A DNA stretch of 64,000 bases from Vibrio lentus (GTDB lineage: Bacteria > Pseudomonadota > Gammaproteobacteria > Enterobacterales > Vibrionaceae). The position numbers and the translations under genes are program-made. Each line of letters starts with the position of its first letter. Position 1 is the first letter of the stretch. The stretch covers positions 1 to 64,000 of the forward strand of contig NZ_JAUFQE010000003.1 in the NCBI RefSeq assembly GCF_030409755.1, written 5' to 3'. This document shows positions 25,021-34,445 of the stretch, piece by piece. Under the pieces are notes generated by a model, which worked only from the letters and a program-made list of their open reading frames with translations, had not been told where the DNA came from and did not search any database.

Positions 25021-26274
25021 TTGAGCTCGACGTCCCTAAAACACACCCCAAGAAAACAAACTAGATGCAGACTCATTGGAGGTCATTGTTACCACTTGGG
25101 AATCATCCAGACAACACTAATGGCAACCGCAACCTACAGTGATACCACTTCCTCCGATGTGAGTGATTCCGTCACTTGGACGTCGGATGATCTGAGTACC
25201 GCGACAGTAACGCCGACAGGAAGCCTGTCTGGCGTCAACGTCGGCCAAACAACGATAACCGCCACTAAAGATGGCGTCACCAGTAACACAGTGAGCGTGG
25301 AGGTCAGCGCTGCGGTCATCACCGCGATTTCGGTCACACCGCCTTCGGTTTCTGTGGCAAAAGGTCAACAGACAACACTAATGGCAACCGCAACCTACAG
25401 TGATACCACTTCCTCCGATGTGAGTGATTCCGTCACTTGGACGTCGGATGATCTGAGTACCGCGACAGTAACGCCGACAGGAAGCCTGTCTGGCGTCAAC
25501 GTCGGCCAAACAACGATAACCGCCACTAAAGATGGCGTCACCAGTAACACAGTGAGCGTGGAGGTCAGCGCTGCGGTCATCACCGCGATTTCGGTCACAC
25601 CGCCTTCGGTTTCTGTGGCAAAAGGTCAACTGACACCACTAATGGCAACCGCAACCTACAGTGATACCACTTCCTCCGATGTGAGTGATTCCGTCACTTG
25701 GACGTCGGATGATCTGAGTACCGCGACAGTAACGCCGACAGGCTTCCTGTCTGGCGTCAACGTCGGCCAAACAACGATAACCGCCACTAAAGATGGCGTC
25801 ACCAGTAACACAGTGAGCGTGGAGGTATATAGATGTACGTCCGTCGGTGCTTCATGTATTGATCTATTCGATACTGGGAATGGGAAGTTGTTTACCAATT
25901 CACCCTCAAAATTATTTTTATTCTCCATTGGAGGAAGTGCAAATAATGGTTTTACGCAAGAAATTGGAACTTCTGGGCCTGCTGGAGATTTCTTTTGGTT
26001 CTCTTGGGATAATGCAAATAGATTATGTAGTACATATAGTAATGAGGATTTAGCAGGACGCACCAACTGGCGTTTGGCAACAAAAAATGAGTTAAAATTG
26101 CTCTTCAATACATACGGCAATATGTTCAACGCGCGCGGCTGGCCAGTCAGGTTAAATTACTGGTCAAGTGAGAGTAGAGGTCCTGGCTTTTTTAATATAG
26201 ACCTCAGGAATGGCGGCGAAGGGTTGAGTCTGGGAGAAGAAGAGTTGTACGCGTCCTGCGTCTCAGTTCCCTAA
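25021..26274 (+). pseudogene. Truncated Ig-like repeat adhesin with DUF1566-like C-terminal domain
   Basis: From about residue 30 the frame has three nearly identical 87-residue bacterial Ig-like (BIG2) repeats (TLMATATYSDTTSSDVSDSV ... VGQTTITATKDGVTSNTVSV). The third is cut short and fused to an unrelated C-terminal domain. That domain has CSTYSNEDLAGRTNWRLATK, NYWSSESRG and a final CVSVP, as in DUF1566/Lcl-like surface proteins. The first 30 residues are not Ig-like, there is no signal peptide or Shine-Dalgarno, and the repeat begins in mid-domain, so this is the 3' end of a larger surface protein. The reading frame is otherwise open to 26274. Confidence 0.75.
25111..25827 (+). repeat. 261-bp tandem repeats encoding Ig-like domains
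   Basis: Units start at 25111, 25372 and 25633, with near-perfect identity (for example ACAACACTAATGGCAACC versus ACACCACTAATGGCAACC). The last unit is incomplete, ending GTGGAGGT at 25827. Such identity implies recent expansion or gene conversion, and assembly collapse is possible. Confidence 0.9.
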
Positions 26275-26307
26275 CGTTTAACGTATGAGTTTTTGATATT
26301 CCAACTT

Positions 26308-26340
26308 ATAACCACCTACTTTGCAGGTGGTTATCTTTTT
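26308..26340 (+). terminator. Intrinsic terminator after the adhesin fragment
   Basis: ATAACCACCT-ACTTTGC-AGGTGGTTAT followed by CTTTTT. Confidence 0.85.
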
Positions 26341-26434
26341 CATAGATGTGCGGTCAGCTGTATCTAAAAGGATATCGCTGCAATCTTGAACGCCTGCGCA
26401 ACTGCGCCTCGTCGTTACCTTTTACTGATTTCAA

Positions 26435-26662
26435 TTAAGTTCGAGTAAGGGCTTGCTGTTTTATGTGTTGATTTCCCTTTTGATTCGCATCATTTGATGG
26501 TGCTCGCAGGCTGTTAACCTTCCTCAAACAGAAAGGAAACTCCTTATAGCACAACAACATACAACTCCAACTCTCTCTAAATCGAATTTCAGCGACCAGT
26601 GTTTCGCCGCTGGCCATGAAAGCTCACCAAAAAATGATATCTATTTGGGCGCTCGTCGTTGA
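26435..26662 (+). pseudogene. Decayed copy of the leader plus MAQQN gene start
   Basis: TTCGAGTAAGGGCTTG ... GGCTGTTAACC reproduces the DNA upstream of the MAQQN genes, but the conserved hairpin is deleted. The start codon has become ATA (26546-26548), and the frame then reads AQQHTTPTLSKSNFSDQCFA before diverging and stopping at 26662. It is a third, dead instance of the mobile-looking leader module. Confidence 0.75.
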
Positions 26663-26685
26663 ATAAGGCAAGCTCCGTGATGTTT

Positions 26686-28260
26686 TTAGTTGAGCGTCTC
26701 ACTAACCCGCTCGTGAGTATAACCGTAATCTAAAGCCCAGCGATGGAGATCTTCAATCGACATAGGTTTGGCGTAGTAGTAACCTTGATGTTGAAATACG
26801 CCTCTTAATAAAAGCCCTTTAGCTTCGAGTTTATTTTCAACTCCTTCCGCTACTAGATTGAGTTCTAATTGTTTAGCCATCTCAATATACCCATCGAGAA
26901 CAGCGGACTTTCCTTCATCAATGGAGCGTGTAAACATTTTGTCTATTTTGATAGTGTCAATATCGAAATAATGCAAATAGGAGTTTCCGCCATAACCGGT
27001 ACCTGCATCATCAAGGCTTATTTTAAGCCCTAATGTTTTGAGCAAGGCGATACGCTGACTGGCAAACGCTAAATTTTCAATCGGTTGGCGTTCTGTTAAT
27101 TCAAGCGTCAGTTTTGAGTAGTCGTGCTGAAACCGCTTTAAATAGTGGTAAAAATCGTCATTTTGTAGGTGCAGAGGCGTGATGTTGACACTGCAATAAA
27201 ACTCGGTGTTTTGACTCATCAAAGGCGATAAGTCGCGGTAAATGGTTGTAATGAGATTTTCTGTTGTTGAAATGATCTCCCCACTTTGCTCTAGATAATG
27301 GATGAACTTGCTTGGTTCTATGACACGGCCATCAGAGGGAAGCCATCGGAGTAAAGCTTCGACACCGAGCATTTTACCTGTTTGTGCGTCGACGATGGGT
27401 TGATAATAGGGGAAAAACTGGGCGTCTCGAACCGCTTTTTGAAGAGCAATTTCTTTTTTTGCGTGCCAATAGGAAACACATAACCAAAGAATGGTGAGTG
27501 AAATCATAAAGAGTAAAGTGGTAACCGGCCACAAGTTTTGCTTAAACTTCGAGAGTACTCGTGAGGTAGAGACGGAGGATTCAAAGGTAAGAGGCAGATA
27601 GTTTGAAGCAACTGAGTTCGAGTACAGGCGATCGGCCTTGGGCAAACTGCCTATTTCAAGGATAGTGTAATTTTCTTTTGGTAAAGATAAACGAATAGAG
27701 CGTTGATGGTCTAAATCATTTTCAAGGAAAAGGTATTCCGTGCGTAATGGAAAGAGGAAGCCATATTGTCCATTCGAACCGTATAGATAGGGGGGATGTT
27801 TTGGGGTTGTAGAGAGAGAATAAATCGCTAAACGCCACATTTCTCCTTTTAATTGTGTATTGAGTAAGTTCTTAAAATTACGTTGTTCAAATTGTTCAAC
27901 ACCGAAAGGAGAGCAATAGGTATAGGGCTTCTGCTTATCAAGATTAACGATGGGTATCGACATAAGTAGATGCGACACATAAAGCTTCTCTAACTGTTCG
28001 ATAGTGTCAGTGGAGCATTCACCGCTAGCGACGCTGGCTTCAGAAAGAGTGGGTTTTTCAAGCCCATATTTAATCGCAACAGAAACGATTTGATCGAGGT
28101 AGTCGACGTCATTCTTAATTTCATTATGAACTTGATAAAGACTGGTGGCTAATGAAGCCAATAAGCTAAACAACAGGGCCAATAACATAACACCAGTTTT
28201 ATAGACCCATTGAGGGTGGGGACTGAATAAGCGGTTTAACCAAGGGTGTCTGGAGCGCAT
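26686..28260 (-). CDS. CSS-motif EAL-domain c-di-GMP phosphodiesterase
   Basis: This 524-residue membrane protein has an N-terminal transmembrane helix (TGVMLLALLFSLLASLATSL). A periplasmic CSS-type sensor domain of about 200 residues follows, with GECSTD and TYCSPFG cysteine motifs. Then come a second helix (LWPVTTLLFMISLTILWLCV) and a cytoplasmic EAL domain. EALLRW, the NITPLHL segment, ELTERQ, LDDAGTGYGG, KIDKMF and LVAEGVE are all present, so hydrolysis of c-di-GMP is likely. In characterised CSS proteins the periplasmic disulfide state controls activity. There is no GGDEF domain. It is a stand-alone minus-strand gene. Confidence 0.92.
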   Translation of the reverse strand: MRSRHPWLNRLFSPHPQWVYKTGVMLLALLFSLLASLATSLYQVHNEIKNDVDYLDQIVSVAIKYGLEKPTLSEASVASGECSTDTIEQLEKLYVSHLLMSIPIVNLDKQKPYTYCSPFGVEQFEQRNFKNLLNTQLKGEMWRLAIYSLSTTPKHPPYLYGSNGQYGFLFPLRTEYLFLENDLDHQRSIRLSLPKENYTILEIGSLPKADRLYSNSVASNYLPLTFESSVSTSRVLSKFKQNLWPVTTLLFMISLTILWLCVSYWHAKKEIALQKAVRDAQFFPYYQPIVDAQTGKMLGVEALLRWLPSDGRVIEPSKFIHYLEQSGEIISTTENLITTIYRDLSPLMSQNTEFYCSVNITPLHLQNDDFYHYLKRFQHDYSKLTLELTERQPIENLAFASQRIALLKTLGLKISLDDAGTGYGGNSYLHYFDIDTIKIDKMFTRSIDEGKSAVLDGYIEMAKQLELNLVAEGVENKLEAKGLLLRGVFQHQGYYYAKPMSIEDLHRWALDYGYTHERVSETLN

Positions 28261-28438
28261 GCTTAACTCTTTATAATTATAAATCCAACGGATTGTGTTG
28301 AGTTGTCAAATGTTATTATGCGGTTTAATTAATGTTTCTTTCTATAAGAAATCCTTGATCTTAAAAGGCAAATTATAAAAGTGGAAAGCTGATCACTTTT
28401 TGTTAGGAAGTTTTAATTTTTAGGCTCTAAATCAAGCC

Positions 28439-29734
28439 TTAAAGAAAACACTGACCGTAATCTTGGGCCGCATTAAACATATGGCTTAAATGTAAGGCTT
28501 TCTTTGTTAAAGGATCATATTTATGGCAAGCAAAACAGCCCCTATCTTCTTTAGGGTGCACTAAAGCAAACCATTGAGGGTTTTGGACATAGGTCTCCAT
28601 TGTACTGTTTGATAATAACTTCGAACCCCCTATTTCATTTTTCCAAGTGGGAGGCACCTCTCCTTTATTTAAATCACTCTCGTTTGAGACTGTCCAAGAT
28701 GTACCCACCAGGAAGTAGTTAGACCAAACAGATTTGCGTGATTGGTAATAATCTGACATTGCCTCGTTAAGCGCTTTTATATCTTTCGCTACTTCAGTTT
28801 TCGTTAAAACACCAACCCCATAGGGTGTTTCTCTACAGACTTGGGTAGGTTTACCAGGGAAGTAAGTATTCACTTTCTGAAAGGACATTGGATTGAAAAA
28901 TGTCCAATTACCTGATTTTTCAAAATTTGATAGGTTAGGAACATCAGCACAATCAGGAGCGTTTTCCTTGTGTTCAAATGTGGTCCAAATGAATTCAGGA
29001 TGATTCCTTGTTTTTCGTACTACATGAATCCCAACCAAGCCCATTAGAACATTACTCCTTACTACCCCGTTGATCTCAACATCTCTATGAATAGTGAAAA
29101 ATTTTTCAGGGTTGTCGTTATTAGATATTAATTTCCATGAGGTTTTTACTTCAGTGGAGCCTGGGGATATTTCAAACGGTGTTTTCCCACTGTCAATCTC
29201 GGCGACACATTGGCTATTGTTTAATCCGTGTTTGACGATGTCATTGTAGAATTTTTTATTGACACTTTGTTGATAGAAGACCGGATTGCTTTCTTGATCG
29301 TTCAATGGGAAATTAGAGCCGGCTTGAAGGATCTCACTTTGTACTAATCCTTGATCACCTTTATTGTCCCAACTATCGGGTATCTCTTTAAATATTCTGT
29401 CTTTCGGCATCATATTCAAGAATAAATCCGGTGTCTTGTCACTGGTATAATAAGCAAAAGATTGCCAGGCAAACTGCATAAAACTGCAATTAATATCGGA
29501 TTTACTAGTTTCTGTAGGCTCTTGAGGTAAGGAAGGGTAGTCAATCCAAGAGGAGTTGCCAGTACAGTCAGAGGCTTCTAACGCTAACGATTTTTTATCT
29601 CTAATCTTATTTTCGTAAGAGTCATTCGATTGCAAAGCTTCCCCTCTAATTTCTGTGGAATAACAATGTATTGGTGAGAGGAAAAATAAGGGAACTATTA
29701 TTTTCTTTAAATAACCCATGACAACAATTCTCAT
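28439..29734 (-). CDS. Secreted protein with CxxCH haem motif, unknown function
   Basis: This is a protein of about 430 residues. A signal peptide is present (GYLKKIIVPLFFLSPIHC, with start MRIVV or the Met at 29719). Near the C-terminus GCFACHKYDP is a c-type haem attachment motif, and a downstream LSHMF could supply the axial Met. The middle shows FIWTTFEHKENAPDC. The protein therefore looks like a periplasmic monohaem cytochrome-like protein, but no cytochrome family was recognised and no partner oxidoreductase is adjacent. Codon and base use are AT-rich like the neighbouring EAL gene. Confidence 0.65.
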   Translation of the reverse strand: MRIVVMGYLKKIIVPLFFLSPIHCYSTEIRGEALQSNDSYENKIRDKKSLALEASDCTGNSSWIDYPSLPQEPTETSKSDINCSFMQFAWQSFAYYTSDKTPDLFLNMMPKDRIFKEIPDSWDNKGDQGLVQSEILQAGSNFPLNDQESNPVFYQQSVNKKFYNDIVKHGLNNSQCVAEIDSGKTPFEISPGSTEVKTSWKLISNNDNPEKFFTIHRDVEINGVVRSNVLMGLVGIHVVRKTRNHPEFIWTTFEHKENAPDCADVPNLSNFEKSGNWTFFNPMSFQKVNTYFPGKPTQVCRETPYGVGVLTKTEVAKDIKALNEAMSDYYQSRKSVWSNYFLVGTSWTVSNESDLNKGEVPPTWKNEIGGSKLLSNSTMETYVQNPQWFALVHPKEDRGCFACHKYDPLTKKALHLSHMFNAAQDYGQCFL

Positions 29735-29946
29735 TCGTATTTGTGTGAGTGGCCAAACTACAATAGTTACAAATAAAACGAATCTAAATTAGTTAATAAT
29801 TTAGTGTGACTCTGGAACGGCGTGTCTTCTCTGGAATTTTTTGTCTCAATCCTGTCTACGTTCATGGGTGAGGCAAGCTGATTGTAAGAACTATGCTCTA
29901 TACAATATGCAACGTTATTAAACGTTTGACACTGATCTCCCACATC
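29735..29946. other. AT-rich intergenic region
   Basis: Probable promoter region of the CxxCH gene. No gene seen. Confidence 0.4.
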
Positions 29947-29984
29947 CTAAACCCGACACTGGCAAAATCCAGTGTCGGGTTTAG
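29947..29984. terminator. Strong 16-bp hairpin
   Basis: CTAAACCCGACACTGG-CAAAAT-CCAGTGTCGGGTTTAG is a perfect stem with no T-run. It insulates the phage-like KilA-N/C4 region from the left. Confidence 0.7.
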
Positions 29985-30099
29985 GGCCCCGCTTTTGTAT
30001 AGGGCACATTAGTGTCAGCTTCTGCTGGCCTTTTTTATGTGCGGCTTCGGCACACCTGAACATAGTCGTTTTACTTAAAAAACGTACTATCAGCATTAT

Positions 30100-30175
30100 G
30101 GTGGGCAGGGCGAGGCAGCTTCGGCTAGCCGTTCCTATGCGCGGTAGTCCTAACCTTGTTCAGTTCACCACCCGA
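30100..30175 (+). ncRNA. C4-type antisense RNA candidate
   Basis: GGTGG at 30100 pairs with CCACC at about 30168-30172, enclosing a stem GGCAGC-TTCG-GCTAGCC and the box CGCGGTAGTCCTAACC. This layout, ahead of a KilA-N/antirepressor-type gene, is that of C4 RNAs of P1, P7 and P4-like phages. Those are processed from the same transcript and block translation of the downstream antirepressor. The complementary segment GGTGATTT / GGACCTTC lies just before the KilA-N start. Confidence 0.6.
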
Positions 30176-30225
30176 AGTTTAGGACCTTCTTGTGGTGATT
30201 TAATTAAGTCGCATAGGAGGCCATC

Positions 30226-30672
30226 ATGCCTAATCTAACTATCGTTAATAAAGACATCCGCACACTTGATAATTTGTACTCGTTAAATGATTTACATAAA
30301 GCAAGTGGTGGACACAGTCGACATCGTCCAAGTATTTTTATTAAGAATCAGCAAACTCAAGAACTGGTTAATGAAATTGAGCAAAGCAGTAATTCCTGCT
30401 TTGCTGTAAACACCAAACGTGGCGGTAGTAATGCGGGGACTTGGGTATGCAAAGAACTTGTTTATTCTTATGCAATGTGGGTTAGCCCTAAGTTCCATCT
30501 AAATGTCATTCGTGCGTTCGACAGTATGCCCACAGCTGCAGCTCTTCCAGCTCCAACCGTTCCGCAAGACCTCTCCTTAAACGACTTAATTTTTGAGTTG
30601 GCGAAGGCGAAAAACGTAACAACGCAAGCTGTACATGCGATTCAAGGTACACTTCACCAAAGCATCAATTGA
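30226..30672 (+). CDS. KilA-N domain protein
   Basis: This is a 148-residue protein. Residues 15-105 (LDNLYSLNDLHKASGGHSRH, PSIFIKNQQTQELV, VNTKRGGSNAGTWVCKELVY and YAMWVSPKFHLNVIRAFD) are a full KilA-N DNA-binding domain as in phage P4- and P1-type regulators. The C-terminal 40 residues are a helical tail. AGGAGG precedes the ATG. A C4-like RNA upstream suggests post-transcriptional control. Probably a remnant of a P4-like satellite prophage. Confidence 0.9.
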   Translation: MPNLTIVNKDIRTLDNLYSLNDLHKASGGHSRHRPSIFIKNQQTQELVNEIEQSSNSCFAVNTKRGGSNAGTWVCKELVYSYAMWVSPKFHLNVIRAFDSMPTAAALPAPTVPQDLSLNDLIFELAKAKNVTTQAVHAIQGTLHQSIN

Positions 30673-30969
30673 CTTACTTTTCCTCATTTAACTATGTGGC
30701 CAAATTTACTAACTCATTACACGTAACCCGACAACACCGTTGTCAGAATCACAAGTAAGGGTTTTGTTCTCAGAGTTCAACAGGATCAGGTTCTTTGAGC
30801 GAGATGAAAAAGCCAAGATTTCGTTGGGCAGAATGAAACATTGGTATACATATTCTATGGTCTCGATGAAGCGTAGCCTACATAACGAAAATGAAGGGCT
30901 TCAAGTCATTTTCTCTAATTTTATAAAAGCGGTTGGGGCCTTTCATGATTGGGGAGGTGATACGTTCAA
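30673..30969. other. Stretch with a possible gene fragment
   Basis: A plus-strand frame around 30740-30965 (SEFNRIRFFERDEKAKIS ... HWYTYSM ... FIKAVGAFHDWGG) has protein-like composition. It then runs antisense into the PPTase gene, so at most it is a truncated gene of unknown origin. Confidence 0.3.
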
Positions 30970-31659
30970 TCATGAAAACTCATTTAACAAAGTCATGACC
31001 TTACCACCAAATATGCGAAAGTGGACATCATATTTATCGCGAAAACGGATACCGATAAGGCTAAGTGTAATTCGCAAGCTAATTATTTGCTGTTTGGAGG
31101 AAAAGTAGGTCACTTCGGAGTCTAAGAAGTTTATATATTGACGAACTTCACGGAAGAGAGCTTTGAAGAGAGTTTCCTTAGCAGAAAATAATATAGAGAG
31201 AAGCATAGAACGTGGTAAGGGAGCCGATTTTAGAAGCTCATTTTCCTTAGGACTCATGAGTAGCGGCTCTATGTCATTGCACAGGTGTTCACTCATAATG
31301 TTCTCAATGTCTAATCCGACAATAACATCCTTTTTTTTATTCTTAACTAACGAAATAGCAATCGAGTCGGTATGAGAAATGGCGCCAATGATCTCCTTAG
31401 GCCAAACCGGTTCTCGGAACCTGCCAATAGGGATATCAACATTTCTAGAAAATTGAATAGCTCTTAGTGCATCTCGAGCGGCTAATCTACCTGCAAGAAA
31501 CTCTGCTTGACGTTTTGTGACAGAAGTTTCAATAGATTTTGGAATTGCTACTTCTTGCTGAGCATAATCTGATATAGAAAAAAGTTTGATATCATAATGC
31601 CTTACTTGGATGGTTTCGCTTCCAATGTCATATGTCTCCTTATGAGAGGCAAAATTCAT
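30970..31659 (-). CDS. 4'-phosphopantetheinyl transferase (EntD/Sfp type)
   Basis: This 229-residue enzyme transfers phosphopantetheine from CoA to carrier proteins. The family motifs are in order: RQAEFLAGRLAARDAL near residue 50, PVWPKEIIGAISHTDS near 85 with the CoA-binding His, VIVGLDIEN near 113 with Mg-binding acids, and ILFSAKETLFKALF near 158 with the WSxKE-type motif. It is the last gene in the direction of the biosynthetic operon, separated by 129 bases from the adenylation gene, and very probably activates the stand-alone carrier protein at 33300. Its AT-rich base composition differs from the GC-richer operon upstream. Confidence 0.9.
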   Translation of the reverse strand: MNFASHKETYDIGSETIQVRHYDIKLFSISDYAQQEVAIPKSIETSVTKRQAEFLAGRLAARDALRAIQFSRNVDIPIGRFREPVWPKEIIGAISHTDSIAISLVKNKKKDVIVGLDIENIMSEHLCNDIEPLLMSPKENELLKSAPLPRSMLLSILFSAKETLFKALFREVRQYINFLDSEVTYFSSKQQIISLRITLSLIGIRFRDKYDVHFRIFGGKVMTLLNEFS

Positions 31660-31788
31660 AAATCTCTGTCCATTTCACGTTTTAAAATGTGCTTTCTGAG
31701 TCCATACTCGAAGCACGACACTTAGTATTGATATGGCTTGTTTCCTTTGACACGCGGTGCGATGACCCTAACAAGCGATGATGATACC

Positions 31789-33306
31789 TCACGGAACTAC
31801 GGTAGAACTCAGCAGAGTTGATAATACTAATTTGTTGGTCTTCCCGCTGGGTAATAACGGGAGTGAGTCGACCAGAAAGTACTGATATGGAAGGGCAACG
31901 CTTGGTAACGACTTCGCCAACATGACTGCTAGTTCTTCCTGGCAGTCAGCGCCATCGTGTGTTTTGTAAAACAGACATAGACGTTGATCTTGGCAAATGG
32001 CACTACATTGAGCCACATTGGCGTGGTTTAAGCTAAGGTTTTCTATTTCGGATAGCTCGATTCGATGTCCGCGGATTTTGACCTGATTGTCGATTCGGGA
32101 GACGTAAACGAAATGCCCATCCTCCATTTTTTGGGCGAGGTCTCCGGTCAGGTAGACCTGTTGTTTTTCACATCCGGAAAGGGTGAGTTTGACAAACGAT
32201 TGAGCGGTTTTGGACTCATCGTACAAATACCCCATGGCCAAACCGGAACCGGCGATGGCCAACTCGCCTTCCTGCCCGAGGAGAGTGATCGGATGGCAGG
32301 TGCTCGGATCGACGAGGTAGAAGTCTTCGCTTGGAAGGGGACGCCCGATGGGCACGGTATTACCTTGGCGACGGCCCGCGCGTAATGTGTCTGGCGTCAC
32401 TCGGAAGCATGAGCTCCATATGGTTGTCTCGGTGGGACCATACATGTTGTACAAATCAAACCCCATCTCGACCAGCTCTGTCGCCAGATTAACGGGTAGC
32501 GTTTCACCTCCGCTCAACAGTACGGTCCCCTGAGGAAAGGTAAGCCCAATCCCGGTGATACAGGAGAGCGCCGACGGTGTGGCTTGCAGATGGGTGATGC
32601 CCTTCGTTGCCACGGTATCGTGGAGTTCAAACGGGGAGAGAAAGAGGTTAGTTTTGGACAAATATAAGGCCCCAGAGACCGTCAACGGCAGAAACAGCTC
32701 GATCAAGGAAATATCAAACGATAATGTGGTGTTCGCCAGAAATGTCATCTCGCTTGAGAGATCCAATTCAGTGGTAAGATCGTTCAGTGTGGCGAATAAG
32801 GCTTGATGGCTGATCATCACGCCTTTCGGCACACCGGTAGAGCCTGATGTGAACAGTAGGTAGGCCAGAGCGTCAGGGCTGGATGACGCGGCCCCGACAG
32901 GAGGGCGCTCTGCGGCGCGCGTGAGGTCGGCGGGTGAGACCAGCAATCCATGTGACTGAAGGCTCTGAGTGAACGCGTCGTCGATGTCGGTGATGACGAG
33001 ACTCAGTCGGTAGCTGCGGGCAATGGTTGTCAGTTTCTCGGACGGGTCGCCGGGATTGAGCGGCACATAGGTCAATCCCGCCTTCCAGATACCTAAGATC
33101 ATCGGCAATAAGAATATATTTCGTTGGCAATAAACCCCTATTAGGCAGAGCTCGTCGGTTCGTGGAACAGCTAATAAATGGCTGGCGACTACATCGGCGA
33201 TGTGGGCCACTTCTTGGTACGTATACGTGCTGTCACCGTCGGTGATGCAGACGTTGTGGGGAAAACGACAAACACTGTCATCAAAGGTTTCGATAACCGT
33301 TAGCAT
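31789..33306 (-). CDS. Stand-alone NRPS adenylation enzyme
   Basis: This is a 505-residue AMP-forming ligase. In order it shows YLLFTSGSTGVPKGVMISHQ (A3), LSFDISLIELFLPL (A4, with the Asp that binds an alpha-amino group), NMYGPTETTIWSS (A5), GELAIAGSGLAMGYL, VYLTGDLAQ (A7), RIDNQVKIRGHRIEL (A8) and LPSGKTNKLVL (A10 with the catalytic Lys). It should activate an alpha-amino acid and load it on a carrier in trans. My tentative pocket reading starts D-I-I, which I cannot match to a known substrate. The ATG at 33306 has GGAGG upstream and overlaps the carrier gene stop (ATGCTAA), so the two are coupled. Confidence 0.93.
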   Translation of the reverse strand: MLTVIETFDDSVCRFPHNVCITDGDSTYTYQEVAHIADVVASHLLAVPRTDELCLIGVYCQRNIFLLPMILGIWKAGLTYVPLNPGDPSEKLTTIARSYRLSLVITDIDDAFTQSLQSHGLLVSPADLTRAAERPPVGAASSSPDALAYLLFTSGSTGVPKGVMISHQALFATLNDLTTELDLSSEMTFLANTTLSFDISLIELFLPLTVSGALYLSKTNLFLSPFELHDTVATKGITHLQATPSALSCITGIGLTFPQGTVLLSGGETLPVNLATELVEMGFDLYNMYGPTETTIWSSCFRVTPDTLRAGRRQGNTVPIGRPLPSEDFYLVDPSTCHPITLLGQEGELAIAGSGLAMGYLYDESKTAQSFVKLTLSGCEKQQVYLTGDLAQKMEDGHFVYVSRIDNQVKIRGHRIELSEIENLSLNHANVAQCSAICQDQRLCLFYKTHDGADCQEELAVMLAKSLPSVALPYQYFLVDSLPLLPSGKTNKLVLSTLLSSTVVP

Positions 33307-33545
33307 GGTACGTCCTCCAGAGCGCTGTCGACCAGCGACCTGAGGACTGGGTAGGTCGGTGCTTGTTGAAAGGCAGTGAACGAAAAGCGAATGTTGAACG
33401 TTTGGCAAACCGCACCGAGCATTCTGACCATGGACAGTGAGTTACCGCCGCTGTTGATGAAGTCAACGTCTGGACTGAACTGTTCGCTTTGCGTATGGGT
33501 CAGCCAGAGCGATTGAAGGGTAGTGTCTACTTGAGGATGATGCAT
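33300..33545 (-). CDS. Stand-alone peptidyl carrier protein
   Basis: This is an 81-residue carrier of the NRPS thiolation-domain type. DVDFINSGGNSLSMVRMLGA holds the phosphopantetheine serine (GGNSL, near residue 37). The helix-loop pattern and size match a single thiolation domain. It overlaps the nucleotidyltransferase gene upstream by 19 bases and the adenylation gene downstream by 7. With the PPTase and adenylation enzyme it forms a minimal aminoacyl-carrier loading system. Confidence 0.92.
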   Translation of the reverse strand: MHHPQVDTTLQSLWLTHTQSEQFSPDVDFINSGGNSLSMVRMLGAVCQTFNIRFSFTAFQQAPTYPVLRSLVDSALEDVPC

Positions 33546-34432
33546 AGGGCCTCCTTATTGGCGGATTCAAGTGCCGAGATCTCTTGGTTTATCTGGATAG
33601 CGATGCTGAAGTTTAGGTAGTCTTCAAGTGCGATTTGGTAGAAATCGTCAATCAGAGCGGACACAGACGTGATGGCCCCCGTTAGATCCTTGAGCGTCAT
33701 TGGGGCATCGTCGGTGAACAAGGCTACCATTCGTTGAAGCAAGGCCTGAGACGCCGTGCTCAGTGGCCCATTGCGGTGCAGATGTTGCGCTTTCTTGACC
33801 CATTTGGGGCCGGTGAAACACAAGCCATTCATGGCCAAAAATGAGGAAGCAATCCTGAACACCACGCTGCGGAGCATCGAAAGGCAGAAAGGACCATTGT
33901 CCCTCGCGTGTAGGGCATCGTTAAATTCTTGCAGAGCCAAAGTACAGTGACGAATGGCGCTAAAGAGCTCCAAATCGCCGGATTGGAGATGATCGAACTC
34001 TAGCTGACCTTGCAGTTGCCAGCCATTCTTGAGAATCGACAACACTTTGAACTCGAGGTCACTCATGTGCAGATTGCCGCTGGCTAGTCCTGCGACAAGA
34101 CCGGTGATGGCGTCAAGATTGACGAGGGTAATGTCAATTTCGTGCCCGTTCACTTCACTGAAGAACTCCGCGACCATCACGCCGCCTCCAGCGCTTTGCT
34201 GCCACATGACCCCGTCGTCAGGGTAGTAGCGGTGAGTGCCAGTGACGATAAGATCAATATCGGAGACTGGCGTTGCAGAGCCTTGTGGGATAGAACCGAC
34301 CAAGAAAATGTGCTCACTCTCGATGCCGGAAACGGCGTCGATGTACTCTTTGAGCTCGAGTCCGGTGAGTTGGACAAAAGCGCTGAGAAACTCGTCGGGA
34401 GAAGCAGGATGAAGAAGGTGCGTGGTGTCCAT
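33527..34432 (-). CDS. Nucleotidyltransferase-fold protein
   Basis: This is a protein of about 301 residues. FLVGSIPQGSATPVSDIDLI near residues 42-61 is the GS-x(n)-DxD motif of the polymerase-beta-like nucleotidyltransferase superfamily, and EIDITLVNLD near 95 gives the third carboxylate. The remaining two thirds are helical, as in adenylyl- or uridylyl-transferring enzymes that modify small molecules. The start ATG at 34432 is preferred over TTG at 34453. It lies in the middle of the operon, so it probably tailors the product or an intermediate with a nucleotide, or inactivates it inside the cell. Both readings are inference. Confidence 0.8.
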   Translation of the reverse strand: MDTTHLLHPASPDEFLSAFVQLTGLELKEYIDAVSGIESEHIFLVGSIPQGSATPVSDIDLIVTGTHRYYPDDGVMWQQSAGGGVMVAEFFSEVNGHEIDITLVNLDAITGLVAGLASGNLHMSDLEFKVLSILKNGWQLQGQLEFDHLQSGDLELFSAIRHCTLALQEFNDALHARDNGPFCLSMLRSVVFRIASSFLAMNGLCFTGPKWVKKAQHLHRNGPLSTASQALLQRMVALFTDDAPMTLKDLTGAITSVSALIDDFYQIALEDYLNFSIAIQINQEISALESANKEALCIILK

Positions 34433-34445
34433 AATGTGTCCGTTG

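Noticed and set aside
25117..25629. Repeated minus-strand frames over the Ig repeats
   Set aside because: Shadows of the repeated plus-strand coding sequence.
25372..25632. Repeats as a CRISPR array
   Set aside because: Unit length of 261 bp, open reading frame throughout and no unique spacers.
32065..32806. Plus-strand open frames opposite the adenylation gene
   Set aside because: Antisense shadows of a long conserved coding region.
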